Below, piece after piece: positions 16,987 through 25,841 of a stretch of DNA of 64,000 bases. The translations under genes and the position numbers were made by a program. The stretch covers positions 1-64,000 of the forward strand of contig DATLYH010000339.1 of the NCBI GenBank assembly GCA_035575035.1, given 5' to 3'. Origin of the DNA: DATLYH01 sp035575035. Its GTDB lineage: Bacteria; Planctomycetota; Planctomycetia; Gemmatales; Gemmataceae. The notes below the pieces were generated by a model that had not been told where the DNA came from, made no database searches, and worked only from the letters and a program-made list of their open reading frames with translations. The first letter of the stretch is position 1; each line of letters begins with the position of its first letter.

Positions 16987-17865
16987 CTAGCGCGCCCAGT
17001 AATCGCGCTCCCGGTCTTCCTGGTTCCAATCGCCGTGCTCGCGCTCCCAGGGCGTGGCTTCGTCACTCTCCCAGCGCTTCCGCCGGTCGGCCTCCGCCTG
17101 GTAAAGCTGAAAACTCGCCAGGGCCAGCATCCCGAAGAAAAACGCGGAATACAGGCCGCCCGCTGGAATAAAGTCCGGGAGGAACGGCCGGCGGAAGTGG
17201 GCGGCCAGTGAATTGATCGCCAGGAGGGCGGCGAGAGTTCCCGACAATCCCAGGGCCACCAGCGTTCCTCGGCTGGGGATGATGTATTCCAATAGCTCGC
17301 GGCTGATTTTGCCGCCATCCAACGGCCAGATCGGCAGCAGGTTCAACAGACCCCAGAACAGGTTGATTTCCAGGAGGTACAAAACCGCTTCCACGAGCAG
17401 TGGATTCCAGCCCGCCTCAACCATCTGCCGTGCCAACGACCACAGCCAGCCCCACGGAAAGCGGACGACCAGGGGAGGATGATCTTCCGGCAGGGACAGC
17501 AGGACCGCCGCCAAGATTAATCCAAAGAGGATGAACCCCGCCAAGGGGCCGGCGAAGGAGACGATGACCCGCTGCCAGCGCTGCGGCAGGTTGCTGCTGC
17601 CGATGGCCAGGCCGCCAAAACTGTAGAGGACGATATGGCCATATGCCCCGAAGATACGGCCGGCAAACACATGCCCTAGCTCATGGATCAAGATCGACAC
17701 AAAGACGCAGCCGATCCAGATCAACAGGAAGGAGAGGCCCTGCTGCGCTACCGGCCAACCGAGGAGAGCAGCGATCAGCCAGAACATGGGGTGGACGCGC
17801 ACGGGAATCCCGAACATGCGCCAGTTCAGGTCGAACTGGGTTCGCTCCGGTTCGAGGGCAAACAC
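16987..17865 (-). CDS. Site-2 protease family membrane metalloprotease
   Basis: A 292-residue multi-span protein. It has the zinc motif HELGH (in ILIHELGHVFAGR) in a transmembrane helix and the third ligand region LLPIWPLDGGK, the defining pair of the M50/S2P family, which cuts membrane-embedded substrates in regulated proteolysis. GTG 17865 is chosen because it preserves the conserved FDLNWRMFGIPVRVHP lead-in seen in planctomycete members and has GGGGAG eight bases upstream; ATG 17817 would remove it. The C-terminal tail is charged. The substrate is unknown. Confidence 0.82.
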   Translation of the reverse strand: MFALEPERTQFDLNWRMFGIPVRVHPMFWLIAALLGWPVAQQGLSFLLIWIGCVFVSILIHELGHVFAGRIFGAYGHIVLYSFGGLAIGSSNLPQRWQRVIVSFAGPLAGFILFGLILAAVLLSLPEDHPPLVVRFPWGWLWSLARQMVEAGWNPLLVEAVLYLLEINLFWGLLNLLPIWPLDGGKISRELLEYIIPSRGTLVALGLSGTLAALLAINSLAAHFRRPFLPDFIPAGGLYSAFFFGMLALASFQLYQAEADRRKRWESDEATPWEREHGDWNQEDRERDYWAR

Positions 17866-18034
17866 GGCTTCATCTCCCCAGTGAAGGACATCCGAGGTGC
17901 CGCGCAGCCGAGCGGCCGCTGTGGGGATTGTCGCAGCACTGGCGGCTCCCGGCAATGGTATTTCCCCCGGATGAAAATCGCTGCTCCCGCGCCTGTCGTC
18001 CGTTAAGATAGTAAGATTTTGATGGGAGCTTCGC

Positions 18035-19777
18035 ATGCAGGTTGTTTCGCTCATCACCGTCAGCCTGTCTGCCCTGGCAGTTGCCCTTACCGGGCCGCCG
18101 GACGCCGGCCGTGCCGGGGCCGACGAGTTGACTCTACCTGACGGCAGCCGACGGCTGGGCCGGTTGGAGATGGACGGCAAGGGCCGCCTTCGCTTTGCCG
18201 CGCCCGGCCAACCGGTCCCCGCTTCCCTGGCCGACCTTGACATTCGCCTGGCGCCGGGACAACTCGCTCCCTGGCACGCAGCGATGACCCACCGCGTCAC
18301 CCTTCGCGGCGAACAGCACCTGACCGGTGAATTGCTCGAGTTGAACGAGAAGGAGTTGAAACTGCGCACCCCCTGGGCCGACCGGCTGTCGGTCCCGCGG
18401 CGGGCTGTCGTCGCGCTGGCGCATCCGCCGGGTTGGGTAACGTTTGTCAATGAGGATTTCGAGAATGACCTGACGGCCTGGAAGCTGACCGGAACGCCTG
18501 CCCTGAGTGACCGACAGCAGACATCAGGGAGGCGAAGCCTCCGGATCGACACACCCGGTCAGGCTGCGGAGTACACGCTGACCGGGCCGCTGGCGGCGGG
18601 CCGCGCCGGCGTCAACTTCTTTGATCCGGGCAGCACGAGCGGGGTCCGCTGGCTCATCGAGGCGGAGTTTGCACGGCCGCAGGGACCGTGGACGGCGCGG
18701 TTCATCGCTGCCGCGGATGCGGAGCACTACCGTTTCGAGGCCCCGCGGACCGCCGGTCAGGCCGCACCCGTCCCGCGCACCCGGGGATGGCACCGGCTAA
18801 CGCTCCGCTTCGACCGCGATTATTTGTTCGTGGGTGTCGATGAGCGTCTCCTCTGGGCCAGCGACAAGGAGGGGCCCGGCGGTCCGCTGCACAAACTGCG
18901 ATTGGTCTGCGTCGCCGGGCCGGGCGGCTCTGACAAACAGGGTGAGGGCTTTTTTGACGACCTGAGCCTGACCCGCGCCGTGGATGACCTGCCGCACCGC
19001 GCCGCGGATGTTACCCAGGACGAAGCCTGGTTGCTGGCGGGCGATCAACTCCTTGGCCGGGTGGTGCGGGCGGACCGACACGCCGTCGAGCTGGAAGGTT
19101 GGGTCGGCCGGCAGACGTTCACCTGGGGCGAGGTGCGCGGTCTGTTCCTGCGGCGCGAGAATCCTCCGCCGCAGACGACCGAGGGAGAGCATGTGCGCGT
19201 CTGGCTGCATGCCGCCGCGGGAGGGGAGCCGGACCAACTTGAAGGGGTGCTGCAATCGCTGGACGACCGCCGGCTGGTGTTGCGGCATGCGGTCCTTGGA
19301 GAGGTAGAGATCGAGCGCGGCCGGCTGCTGCGGCTGCGCGGACTGTTTCACGGCCGGCGCGTTGAGCTGGACAACAACTTCCACCACCTGGGCGATCCCC
19401 GCCGCGTCGTGCCCGAGCTACAGCCGGCGCGGGCCGAGGGACCGACCCTGCGCCGAACGTTCCGCCTGGACACGGTGCCGACCGGGGTCCGGCTGGAAGT
19501 CCAGGTAGTCCACTTGAAGGGGCCCGGCGACGGCATCGGTGCGGCCCTGGAACGCGGTGAGTTGCGGACCGAAGTAGTGGTGAACGGCCAGCGCGTCGAT
19601 TACCTGAACCGCCACGTGGGGCGTGCCTCGGAAGGGCCGCGCCGCATCCGCGTGATCCTGCCGCGCCGGTCCCTGCGGGCTGGCGACAATGTACTGGAGC
19701 TGCGCCAGGTGCCTGACTCGGATGGGCGCCGCGAGAGTTGCGGCATTGCCGGCCTGGCACTGGAATTGCCTCGTTAG
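18035..19777 (+). CDS. Secreted protein of unknown function
   Basis: A 580-residue protein with an N-terminal signal peptide (VVSLITVSLSALAVALTG). The first part has a small barrel-like segment (LPDGSRRLGRLEMDGKGRLR) seen in other planctomycete secreted proteins. A central region (about 140-310) resembles a concanavalin-type beta-sandwich, with FVNEDFENDLTAWKLTG followed by strand-rich sequence. Two further segments (LLAGDQLLGRVVRADRHAVE and EGVLQSLDDRRLVLRHAVLG) repeat the small-barrel pattern. The sandwich call is an inference. GGGAG precedes the ATG by six bases. Confidence 0.65.
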   Translation: MQVVSLITVSLSALAVALTGPPDAGRAGADELTLPDGSRRLGRLEMDGKGRLRFAAPGQPVPASLADLDIRLAPGQLAPWHAAMTHRVTLRGEQHLTGELLELNEKELKLRTPWADRLSVPRRAVVALAHPPGWVTFVNEDFENDLTAWKLTGTPALSDRQQTSGRRSLRIDTPGQAAEYTLTGPLAAGRAGVNFFDPGSTSGVRWLIEAEFARPQGPWTARFIAAADAEHYRFEAPRTAGQAAPVPRTRGWHRLTLRFDRDYLFVGVDERLLWASDKEGPGGPLHKLRLVCVAGPGGSDKQGEGFFDDLSLTRAVDDLPHRAADVTQDEAWLLAGDQLLGRVVRADRHAVELEGWVGRQTFTWGEVRGLFLRRENPPPQTTEGEHVRVWLHAAAGGEPDQLEGVLQSLDDRRLVLRHAVLGEVEIERGRLLRLRGLFHGRRVELDNNFHHLGDPRRVVPELQPARAEGPTLRRTFRLDTVPTGVRLEVQVVHLKGPGDGIGAALERGELRTEVVVNGQRVDYLNRHVGRASEGPRRIRVILPRRSLRAGDNVLELRQVPDSDGRRESCGIAGLALELPR

Positions 19778-19836
19778 CGCCGCGCTCGCCTTCTCGCCGC
19801 TAAACAAAGACCCTTACCCGCGCCGGAGAACCAATC

Positions 19837-20712
19837 ATGCAATACCGCCTTCCGTCCCTCGCCGTCCTGGCCCTGGTTTCCTGCGGTCCATCCGTGCGGG
19901 CCGACGCCTTCGACCGCTACACCAATCCAATCCTGGCCAAGGTGCCGGCCGCCGAGGGAGTCAAGGAAGTCAAGCAGCTGACCGCCGACCTCCTTTTCGA
20001 GCATGACCGGGTGCTGCCGGGAGTACCGGGTGCATTTGTCGTTGTCCAGACCAATGACGGCCGGTATGCCAAGCTGCTGCTCCAGCCCGCCCGCCAGAAG
20101 ATCAACGCGGAGCGCTCCATCCCCATCCTCATCATCGAACGGTTCGTCACCTACCGCGAGGGGGACGAACGCACCGTGCGGGCGTCGGGCCAGAACACGT
20201 ACCTCTTCCCCGGCTTCCGCTTCAGCCTCGACCTGGGCCAGATCGTTCCCGAGGAGCTGGCCGCCGACCTGCATTTCGTCGCCCGGGGGGAGGAGTTCCA
20301 CGTCGCGCCGGTGGGCAAGGCGAAGGTCTACCTGGTCACCAAGCCGTTGCCCGAGGCAGCGCCGAAGAAGCCGGCCCGGCCGGAGATCGGCGCCATCTTC
20401 GAGCCGCGCTACTTCAACGGCACCTTCAAACTGTACGATGACGGCCGCCGCTCCGGAACGCTGGTCCTCAAGGTCGAGGAGAACGGCCAGGTGACCGGCT
20501 CGTACTATTCCGACCGCGACGGACGGAAGTACGAGGTCAACGGCAAAATCGCTGTCCCGCCGCACAAGATAACGTTCACCGTCAAATTCCCCCGCACCGA
20601 GCAGACCTTCCAAGGATGGCTCTTCACCGGCGACGGCAAGTACCTGACCGGCTCGTCGCGCCTGCTCGACCGCGAGGCCGGGTTCTACGCCGTCCGGGTG
20701 GAAGAGGAGTAG
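19837..20712 (+). CDS. Secreted protein of unknown function
   Basis: A 291-residue protein with a short signal peptide (LPSLAVLALVSCGPSVRA). It contains a beta-rich middle (GAFVVVQTNDGRYAKLLLQP) and a C-terminal segment with strands such as TLVLKVEENGQVTGSYYSDR and GKYEVNGKIAVPPHKITFTV-like sequence, resembling avidin- or lipocalin-type small beta-barrels. I do not recognise a named family. GGAGA precedes the ATG. It lies 59 bases after another secreted protein gene and may share its transcript. Confidence 0.62.
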   Translation: MQYRLPSLAVLALVSCGPSVRADAFDRYTNPILAKVPAAEGVKEVKQLTADLLFEHDRVLPGVPGAFVVVQTNDGRYAKLLLQPARQKINAERSIPILIIERFVTYREGDERTVRASGQNTYLFPGFRFSLDLGQIVPEELAADLHFVARGEEFHVAPVGKAKVYLVTKPLPEAAPKKPARPEIGAIFEPRYFNGTFKLYDDGRRSGTLVLKVEENGQVTGSYYSDRDGRKYEVNGKIAVPPHKITFTVKFPRTEQTFQGWLFTGDGKYLTGSSRLLDREAGFYAVRVEEE

Positions 20713-20793
20713 GGTCTTTCAGGAGCCAGCCTCGGTCCGCCGGCCCGTCCCCAGGAGAATGGCCGCCGTGTTGTTGATCACTGACCTCGTGCA

Positions 20794-20850
20794 GAGCCCG
20801 GAGCGTGAGCGACGGGATAGGACGTGCCCCGTCGCTCACGCTCCGGGCTC
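20794..20850. repeat. Perfect 23-bp palindrome, family A, between convergent genes
   Basis: The arm 20794-20816 is an exact inverted copy of 20828-20850, with an 11-base loop. It sits between the plus-strand gene ending at 20712 and tatD ending at 20879. It could terminate both transcripts, though there is no T-run on either side. Confidence 0.85.
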
Positions 20851-20878
20851 GGACAATACAACGTCGCGGGCGCTATAC

Positions 20879-21664
20879 TTAGAGCAGCTCCCCGAACAGC
20901 GCCCGGGCGTTGTGCGTCGTCTGCGCGGCCATGACGGCCGGCTCGACGCCGTGCAGTGCCGCCAGCGCCGCGGCCGTGTGGACCACGTTGGCCGGCTCGT
21001 TCCGCTTGCCGCGCAAGGGGACCGGCGCCAGGTAAGGGCTGTCGGTCTCCACCAAAAGCCGGTCCGTCGGCACCTGCCGCGCCACCTCCCGCAGATCATG
21101 GGCATTCTTGTAAGTCAGCATCCCGGCGAACGACAGGTAAAGCCCCATCGCCAGGCAGGCCTCAGCCGTCGCCCGGTCGCCGGTGAACGAGTGCATCACG
21201 CCGCGCACCGGGCCGTGCCGCTCGTAGTCCTCGCGGAGCATGCGGACCACGTCGGCCTCGGCCTCGCGGCAATGAATGACCACTGCCAGGCCATGCTGCC
21301 GGGCCAACTCCAGGTGGCGGGCGAAGTACTCCTCTTGCTGTGCGAAGGGGGTGTAGTCCCAGTGACGGTCCAGCCCTGTCTCGCCGACAGCCACCACCCG
21401 CGGCTGCGTCACCAGCCGCCGTACCTCATCCCAGGCGCCGGGCTCGGCCTCGGCCACGTGGTTGGGTTGGATGCCGACCGTCGCCACCAGTTCGGGGTGC
21501 CGGGCAGCCAGGGCCACCGTGGCGGCACTGGAGACGGCGGTCGTGGCGACGGTCACGATCCGGATGACGCCAGCCGCGGCGGCGCGAGCCAGTACCTCGG
21601 GCAGGTCGCCCTGGAACCGCGCGTCGTCAAGGTGGGCATGGGTGTCAATCAGCGGAGAAGTCAC
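20879..21664 (-). CDS. tatD: TatD-family metal-dependent DNase
   Basis: A 261-residue TIM-barrel hydrolase. Metal ligands are visible in DTHAHLDD, AVGETGLDRHW, VVIHCREAE, GVMHSFTGD and LLVETDSPYLAP, covering the TatD set. TatD-type enzymes are 3'-5' exonucleases with a role in repair and DNA fragmentation. The start is a GTG at 21664 that overlaps the stop of the upstream gene in a GTGA junction, so translation is coupled. It is the last gene of the complex I transcription unit. Confidence 0.9.
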   Translation of the reverse strand: MTSPLIDTHAHLDDARFQGDLPEVLARAAAAGVIRIVTVATTAVSSAATVALAARHPELVATVGIQPNHVAEAEPGAWDEVRRLVTQPRVVAVGETGLDRHWDYTPFAQQEEYFARHLELARQHGLAVVIHCREAEADVVRMLREDYERHGPVRGVMHSFTGDRATAEACLAMGLYLSFAGMLTYKNAHDLREVARQVPTDRLLVETDSPYLAPVPLRGKRNEPANVVHTAAALAALHGVEPAVMAAQTTHNARALFGELL

Positions 21665-22131
21665 GAGACGGTCGCCACAGCTGCGGGAGAGGTGGCGGCC
21701 CGGTCGGGGTGGGCAGCCGCCATCGCCTCCAGGGTTGTGAGATGCCGTTGTTTCATCGCCAGGATCTTTTCCACTTGTTCTCGGGCCCCGGCGTCGGTCA
21801 CCGCGGCTAGGTCGCGCTCCAACCGGGCAATCGCCTGCCGCTGGTTCTCGACGAGCACGGGAAGGAGATGGTCGAGCGAGACGTAGTTGATGGTGGTGTA
21901 TTCCATCGGGTAAGGCCCGAGATAAGGGGGCGGCACCCGTTGGCGGACCAGGTACTGCCCCAGTGCCTGGGCTGCGCGCCGCTCTTCGTTGATCATCTTT
22001 TGCAACTCGGCCAACGCCGCTCGCTCTTCCGGCGTAACCCAGGGGAAAGCCTCGCTGACGTATTGCAGGAGCGACCGGCTCTCGCGGCGGACAATATCCT
22101 GGAGGAGGGCGGCAGTGCGGGAGTCGATCAC
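21661..22131 (-). CDS. Small helical protein between nuoN and tatD
   Basis: A 156-residue, nearly all-helical protein with four amphipathic helices separated by proline-rich turns (QRVPPPYLGPYPMEY). Helices contain RESRSLLQYV, EERRAAQALGQYL, LVENQRQAIARLERDL and EQVEKILAMKQRHLTTLEAM, reminiscent of ferritin-like or hemerythrin-like bundles, though a complete metal-ligand set is not evident. GTG 22131 is used because it lies two bases after the nuoN stop; the longer open frame upstream runs inside nuoN. Its operon position suggests a link to complex I expression or redox, but function is unknown. Confidence 0.7.
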   Translation of the reverse strand: MIDSRTAALLQDIVRRESRSLLQYVSEAFPWVTPEERAALAELQKMINEERRAAQALGQYLVRQRVPPPYLGPYPMEYTTINYVSLDHLLPVLVENQRQAIARLERDLAAVTDAGAREQVEKILAMKQRHLTTLEAMAAAHPDRAATSPAAVATVS

Positions 22132-22133
22132 GG

Positions 22134-23816
22134 CTAATCCCCCAGCATCTTCGGGGTCGCGGCTGCGGCCGCCGGGGCCACGGGGACCGATGGGGCCGAC
22201 GGCCGAAAGCGTCCGACCGCCTCGGCCGAGAACCGGGCCAGCGGGTTCCAGAGGATGCCCAGCACCAGGATGAGCACGGCCATCACGGTGGCGTAGACCG
22301 CCGGGCCGGTGGGCATGGGGAGCGGCTTGGCCGGTCGGCCTTCCAACTCCTCCAGGTCCATGTCCAGGCTCATCACCTTGAGCACCTTGATGTAGTACAC
22401 CGCACTGACGACCGTGTTCAGGCCAGCGATCACCAACAAGGCGTACATGGTGGCTCCCAGGGCGGGCTGGCCCTGGGCCGTGTAGTCCCGACCGGCGTCG
22501 AAGAGCACGCGGAAAATCTGGAATTTGGCCATGAATCCGACCAGTGGCGGAATGCCCAGCAGGCTCAGGAGGAAAACGCCCAGGGTGGCGACCATCAGGG
22601 GGGAACGACGGACCAGGCCGCGGAAGCTGGACAGGTCCTCCGAGCCGGTCTGGTTCCGCAGGAAGGCGACCACCGCAAAGGCACCCAGGTTCATGAACAG
22701 ATAGGCGATAAGGTAGAAGAGAACTGCCGAGACCCCCTCTTGCGTCAGCGGGGCCAGGCCCATCATCATGTAGCCGGCCTGGGCGATGGTTGAGTAGGCC
22801 AAGAGCCGCTTCAGGTTGGTTTGGAGATAGGCCGCCAGGTTGCCGAAGGTCGCGGTCAGGGCGGCGAAGAAGGCCAGGGCCGGCGCCAGGTAGCGGACCA
22901 GGTTCATCCATTCATCGCCCTGGAGATACTGCGACGGCACGGCCCGCTCCAGGCCGGCCAGCACCATGCCGAAGCGGGCCAGGAGTGCCAGCGCCGCTCC
23001 CTTGGAGGCAACCGACAGGAAGGCGGCAACCTCGGCGGCCGCCCCCTCGAAGACATCGGGACACCAGAAGTGGAACGGCACCGCCGCCAGCTTGAAGCCG
23101 ATGCCGATCAGGATAAACAGGGTGCCCAGGAGCAGGACCGGATCAAGACCAAGGGGTGTCGCAGCCGCCAGCTTCAGGGCGGCGACGTAGCCGGCCGCCA
23201 GCTCCGGCAGGTAGGCAGTGCCGAACTTGCCGGCCAGCAGGCTGATGCCGTACAGCATGATGCCCGAGGCGCCGCCGCCGTAGACCACGTACTTCAGCGA
23301 CGCCTCGCTGCTCTGCCGCCTCCCCTTGAGGAAGCCGGCCAGGGCGTAACTCGGCAGGCTGGCCATCTCCACCGCAATGAAAACCATGAGGAGATTGTTA
23401 GACGACGCCATTAGCATCATGCCGACGGCCGCCCCCAAAAGCAGCGAGTAAAAGTCGGCCGAATCCTCGCGGTCGGGAATGCCGGTCAAAAGCGTCAGCC
23501 AGATCACCAGGGCAGTGAAGCCAAGCACGAAGAGACGGAGGAAGATGGTGAACTGGTCATAGACCAGCAGGCCACCGAAGAGCGGAGTGCCCGTCAGGCT
23601 GTGGCTCTCGAACCACTGGCCGCCGCTGACCCCGAGGGCGGCTAGCGTCAGGATCAGTGCCACCCAACCGAGGTGCCAACGGTTGAAGGCATTGAACAGC
23701 CGCAGCAGCAACATCAGCACGATGGCGCCGCACAGGATCAGCTCGGGGAGAAAGTCCCGGCAGTTGGCCAGCACCTGCGACTGGAATTGTTCGATGATCT
23801 TGGGATGAAGGAACAT
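22134..23816 (-). CDS. nuoN: NADH-quinone oxidoreductase subunit N
   Basis: A 560-residue antiporter-like membrane subunit of complex I, with about 14 hydrophobic segments. Family blocks include MVFIAVEMASLPSYALAGF, KLAAVPFHFWCPDVFEGA, LKRLLAYSTIAQAGYMMMGL and IPPLVGFMAKFQIFRVL. It pumps protons as part of the membrane arm. ATG 23816 is normal. It is the last of the nuo genes here and is followed two bases later by the small helical protein gene. The C-terminal Ala/Pro-rich tail is longer than usual. Confidence 0.93.
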   Translation of the reverse strand: MFLHPKIIEQFQSQVLANCRDFLPELILCGAIVLMLLLRLFNAFNRWHLGWVALILTLAALGVSGGQWFESHSLTGTPLFGGLLVYDQFTIFLRLFVLGFTALVIWLTLLTGIPDREDSADFYSLLLGAAVGMMLMASSNNLLMVFIAVEMASLPSYALAGFLKGRRQSSEASLKYVVYGGGASGIMLYGISLLAGKFGTAYLPELAAGYVAALKLAAATPLGLDPVLLLGTLFILIGIGFKLAAVPFHFWCPDVFEGAAAEVAAFLSVASKGAALALLARFGMVLAGLERAVPSQYLQGDEWMNLVRYLAPALAFFAALTATFGNLAAYLQTNLKRLLAYSTIAQAGYMMMGLAPLTQEGVSAVLFYLIAYLFMNLGAFAVVAFLRNQTGSEDLSSFRGLVRRSPLMVATLGVFLLSLLGIPPLVGFMAKFQIFRVLFDAGRDYTAQGQPALGATMYALLVIAGLNTVVSAVYYIKVLKVMSLDMDLEELEGRPAKPLPMPTGPAVYATVMAVLILVLGILWNPLARFSAEAVGRFRPSAPSVPVAPAAAAATPKMLGD

Positions 23817-23840
23817 GGAATCCCAATTCGCTCGTTACTT

Positions 23841-23934
23841 GAAACGCTAAGCCGCGAGCGGCGAAAAACGCTAAGCCGCGAGCGGCGAAAAACGCTAAGC
23901 CGCAAGCGGCGAAAAACGCCAAGCCGCAAGCGGC
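23841..23934. repeat. Tandem repeat of a 24-base unit
   Basis: Nearly four copies of a unit containing ACGCTAAGCCGCRAGCGGCG lie between nuoM and nuoN. The first copy is 22 bases, the next three 24 bases. Each contains the small hairpin GCCGC-NN-GCGGC. They could shape mRNA stability between the two cistrons. Confidence 0.88.
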
Positions 23935-23958
23935 GAGAACCCCATCGGTCGTATCCCC

Positions 23959-25827
23959 TCAGGGCCCCAGCCGCGCCAGTTGATTCACCAAGCCGGTGAC
24001 GCTCGGGTCCATCCACGACAGCAGCAGGCTCGGCATGACGCCCAGCACCACTGCCAGCACCGCCAGCGGCGTGATGGCGGCCAGCTCGCGCAGGTCGATG
24101 TCAGGATAGTCCTTGTACGCTGGGTTGGTCCCCAGATAGACCCGCTGCACCGTCCAGAGGATGTAGCCGGCCGTCAACACCACCGTCAAGGCGGCCAGGA
24201 TGGCAAAGACCCTGTCGTAGTTCCAGGTCGCCAGCACCACCCAGGCCTCGCCCCAGAAGCCACACAGCCCGGGGAGGCCCATGGCCGCGAAGAAGATCAC
24301 GGCGCTGATCGCCGAGTACAACGGCATCGGCTCGTACAGGCCGCGGTAGTTGTCGAGGTTGCGGTGGTGGGCCCGGTCGTAGATGACGCCGACCAGGAAG
24401 AACATCCCCGGCGACGAGATGCCGTGGGCGATCATCTGGAACATCGCCCCGTTCATGCCCCAGGCCCAGTACTGCGACCGCTCCGGCGCCGACCAGACGG
24501 CGATTCCCAGGATCACATAGCCCATGTGGCTGATGGAGCTGTAGGCGACCAGCTTCTTGAAGTCGGTCTGGGCCATGGCAGCGAAGGCGCCGTAGACGAT
24601 GTTGATGACGCCGAACAGCGCGACCCACCAGGCCAGCATTTCCGCGGCCCAGGGGCAGATCGGATAGGCGATCCGCAGCAGACCGTAGCCGCCCATCTTG
24701 AGCAAGATACCGGCCAGGATCATACTGATCGGCGTCGGCGCCTCGACGTGGGCGTCGGGGAGCCAGGTGTGGAACGGGAAGACCGGCACCTTGATGGCGA
24801 AGCCGATGAACAAGAGGACGAACATGGTGTACTGAAACCAGGGCTTGAAGAAGTCCTGGTCCCTGAGCCGCTGGGCCGCCGCCGCCACGTAAGGGATAAC
24901 CCGCTGCTCGACCTGCCGTTCCGCCCGCTCGCGCTCATCGGGGGTGCCCTCCCGCAACTGCCGGCGCTCCTCAACCGTCAGTCGGCTCTCCAGCAGTGCG
25001 TCGCGGGCTACCGTCTCGGCTGGCTCGCCGTGCAGCAACCGCAGCGCCGCCTTGCCCACCCGCTGCAGGGCGACCAGGTCGAAGGAGTTGTGCGGCTTGT
25101 TCAGCTCGGCCCCCGGCACAAAGTCGCGGATGTCGGTGAAGTAGAATCCCAACAGAGCGATCAGGATGAAGACGCTGCCGAGCAGGGTGTACAGGAAGAA
25201 CTTGATGGCGGCGTACTCCCGCCGCGGCCCGCCCCAGACACCGATCAGGAAGTACATCGGCAGCAGCATCACCTCCCAGAACACATAGAACAAGAAGAAG
25301 TCCAGCGCCAGGAAGGTGCCGATCATCCCTGTTTCCAGCACCAGAAACAGAATGCAGTAGCCGCGCACATACCGCTCAATGTTCCAGCTGGCGATCATCG
25401 CCAGGAAGGTGACCACCGTCGTCAGCAAGATCAGCGGCATGCTAATGCCGTCGATGCCAAGGTAGTAGTCGATATTGAAGCGGCTGATCCAGGGGAGCCG
25501 TTCGACCCAATCGTCGCTCTTCTTGCGCGACGCCTCGGGCACCTCGGGGTCCACCGCCAGGGCCACCCGGGTGCTGAGCAGGGTACGGTCGCCGCCGGCG
25601 GTCAGATAAGTGTCAATAACGTCGCGGTAGAAGAGGATGAAGATGAATAGGCTGATGCACAAGGTCAGCGCGGTGCCGAACAGCGACCACCAGCGCATCG
25701 CATTCTTCCACCGCTCCTGGCTGGCCTCATCGGTGCCTGAGGGGAAGAAGAGCAACACCAGCGCGAACAGGCTGGGAATGAAGATCACCAGCGACATCAG
25801 AACCAGGTCAATCGGTGTTTGCGGCAT
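23959..25827 (-). CDS. nuoM: NADH-quinone oxidoreductase subunit M
   Basis: A 622-residue antiporter-like subunit of the complex I membrane arm. Conserved blocks: FNIDYYLGIDGISMPLILLT, YVFWEVMLLPMYFLIGVWGG with the key Glu, IKVPVFPFHTWLPDAHVEAP and LVAYSSISHMGYVILGIAVW. About 90 residues (236-327, rich in Arg/Glu, such as LTVEERRQLREGTPDERERA) are inserted between two membrane helices where E. coli NuoM has only a short loop. A second charged stretch precedes the YYLGIDG block. ATG 25827. Confidence 0.93.
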   Translation of the reverse strand: MPQTPIDLVLMSLVIFIPSLFALVLLFFPSGTDEASQERWKNAMRWWSLFGTALTLCISLFIFILFYRDVIDTYLTAGGDRTLLSTRVALAVDPEVPEASRKKSDDWVERLPWISRFNIDYYLGIDGISMPLILLTTVVTFLAMIASWNIERYVRGYCILFLVLETGMIGTFLALDFFLFYVFWEVMLLPMYFLIGVWGGPRREYAAIKFFLYTLLGSVFILIALLGFYFTDIRDFVPGAELNKPHNSFDLVALQRVGKAALRLLHGEPAETVARDALLESRLTVEERRQLREGTPDERERAERQVEQRVIPYVAAAAQRLRDQDFFKPWFQYTMFVLLFIGFAIKVPVFPFHTWLPDAHVEAPTPISMILAGILLKMGGYGLLRIAYPICPWAAEMLAWWVALFGVINIVYGAFAAMAQTDFKKLVAYSSISHMGYVILGIAVWSAPERSQYWAWGMNGAMFQMIAHGISSPGMFFLVGVIYDRAHHRNLDNYRGLYEPMPLYSAISAVIFFAAMGLPGLCGFWGEAWVVLATWNYDRVFAILAALTVVLTAGYILWTVQRVYLGTNPAYKDYPDIDLRELAAITPLAVLAVVLGVMPSLLLSWMDPSVTGLVNQLARLGP

Positions 25828-25841
25828 GGGAAATACTCATC

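Noticed and set aside
23841..23934. Possible CRISPR array
   Set aside because: Units are contiguous 24-base tandem repeats with no spacers.
23980..25650. 556-codon plus-strand frame opposite nuoM
   Set aside because: Its Gln/His/Asp-rich sequence is what antisense of membrane helices gives; nuoM is certain.
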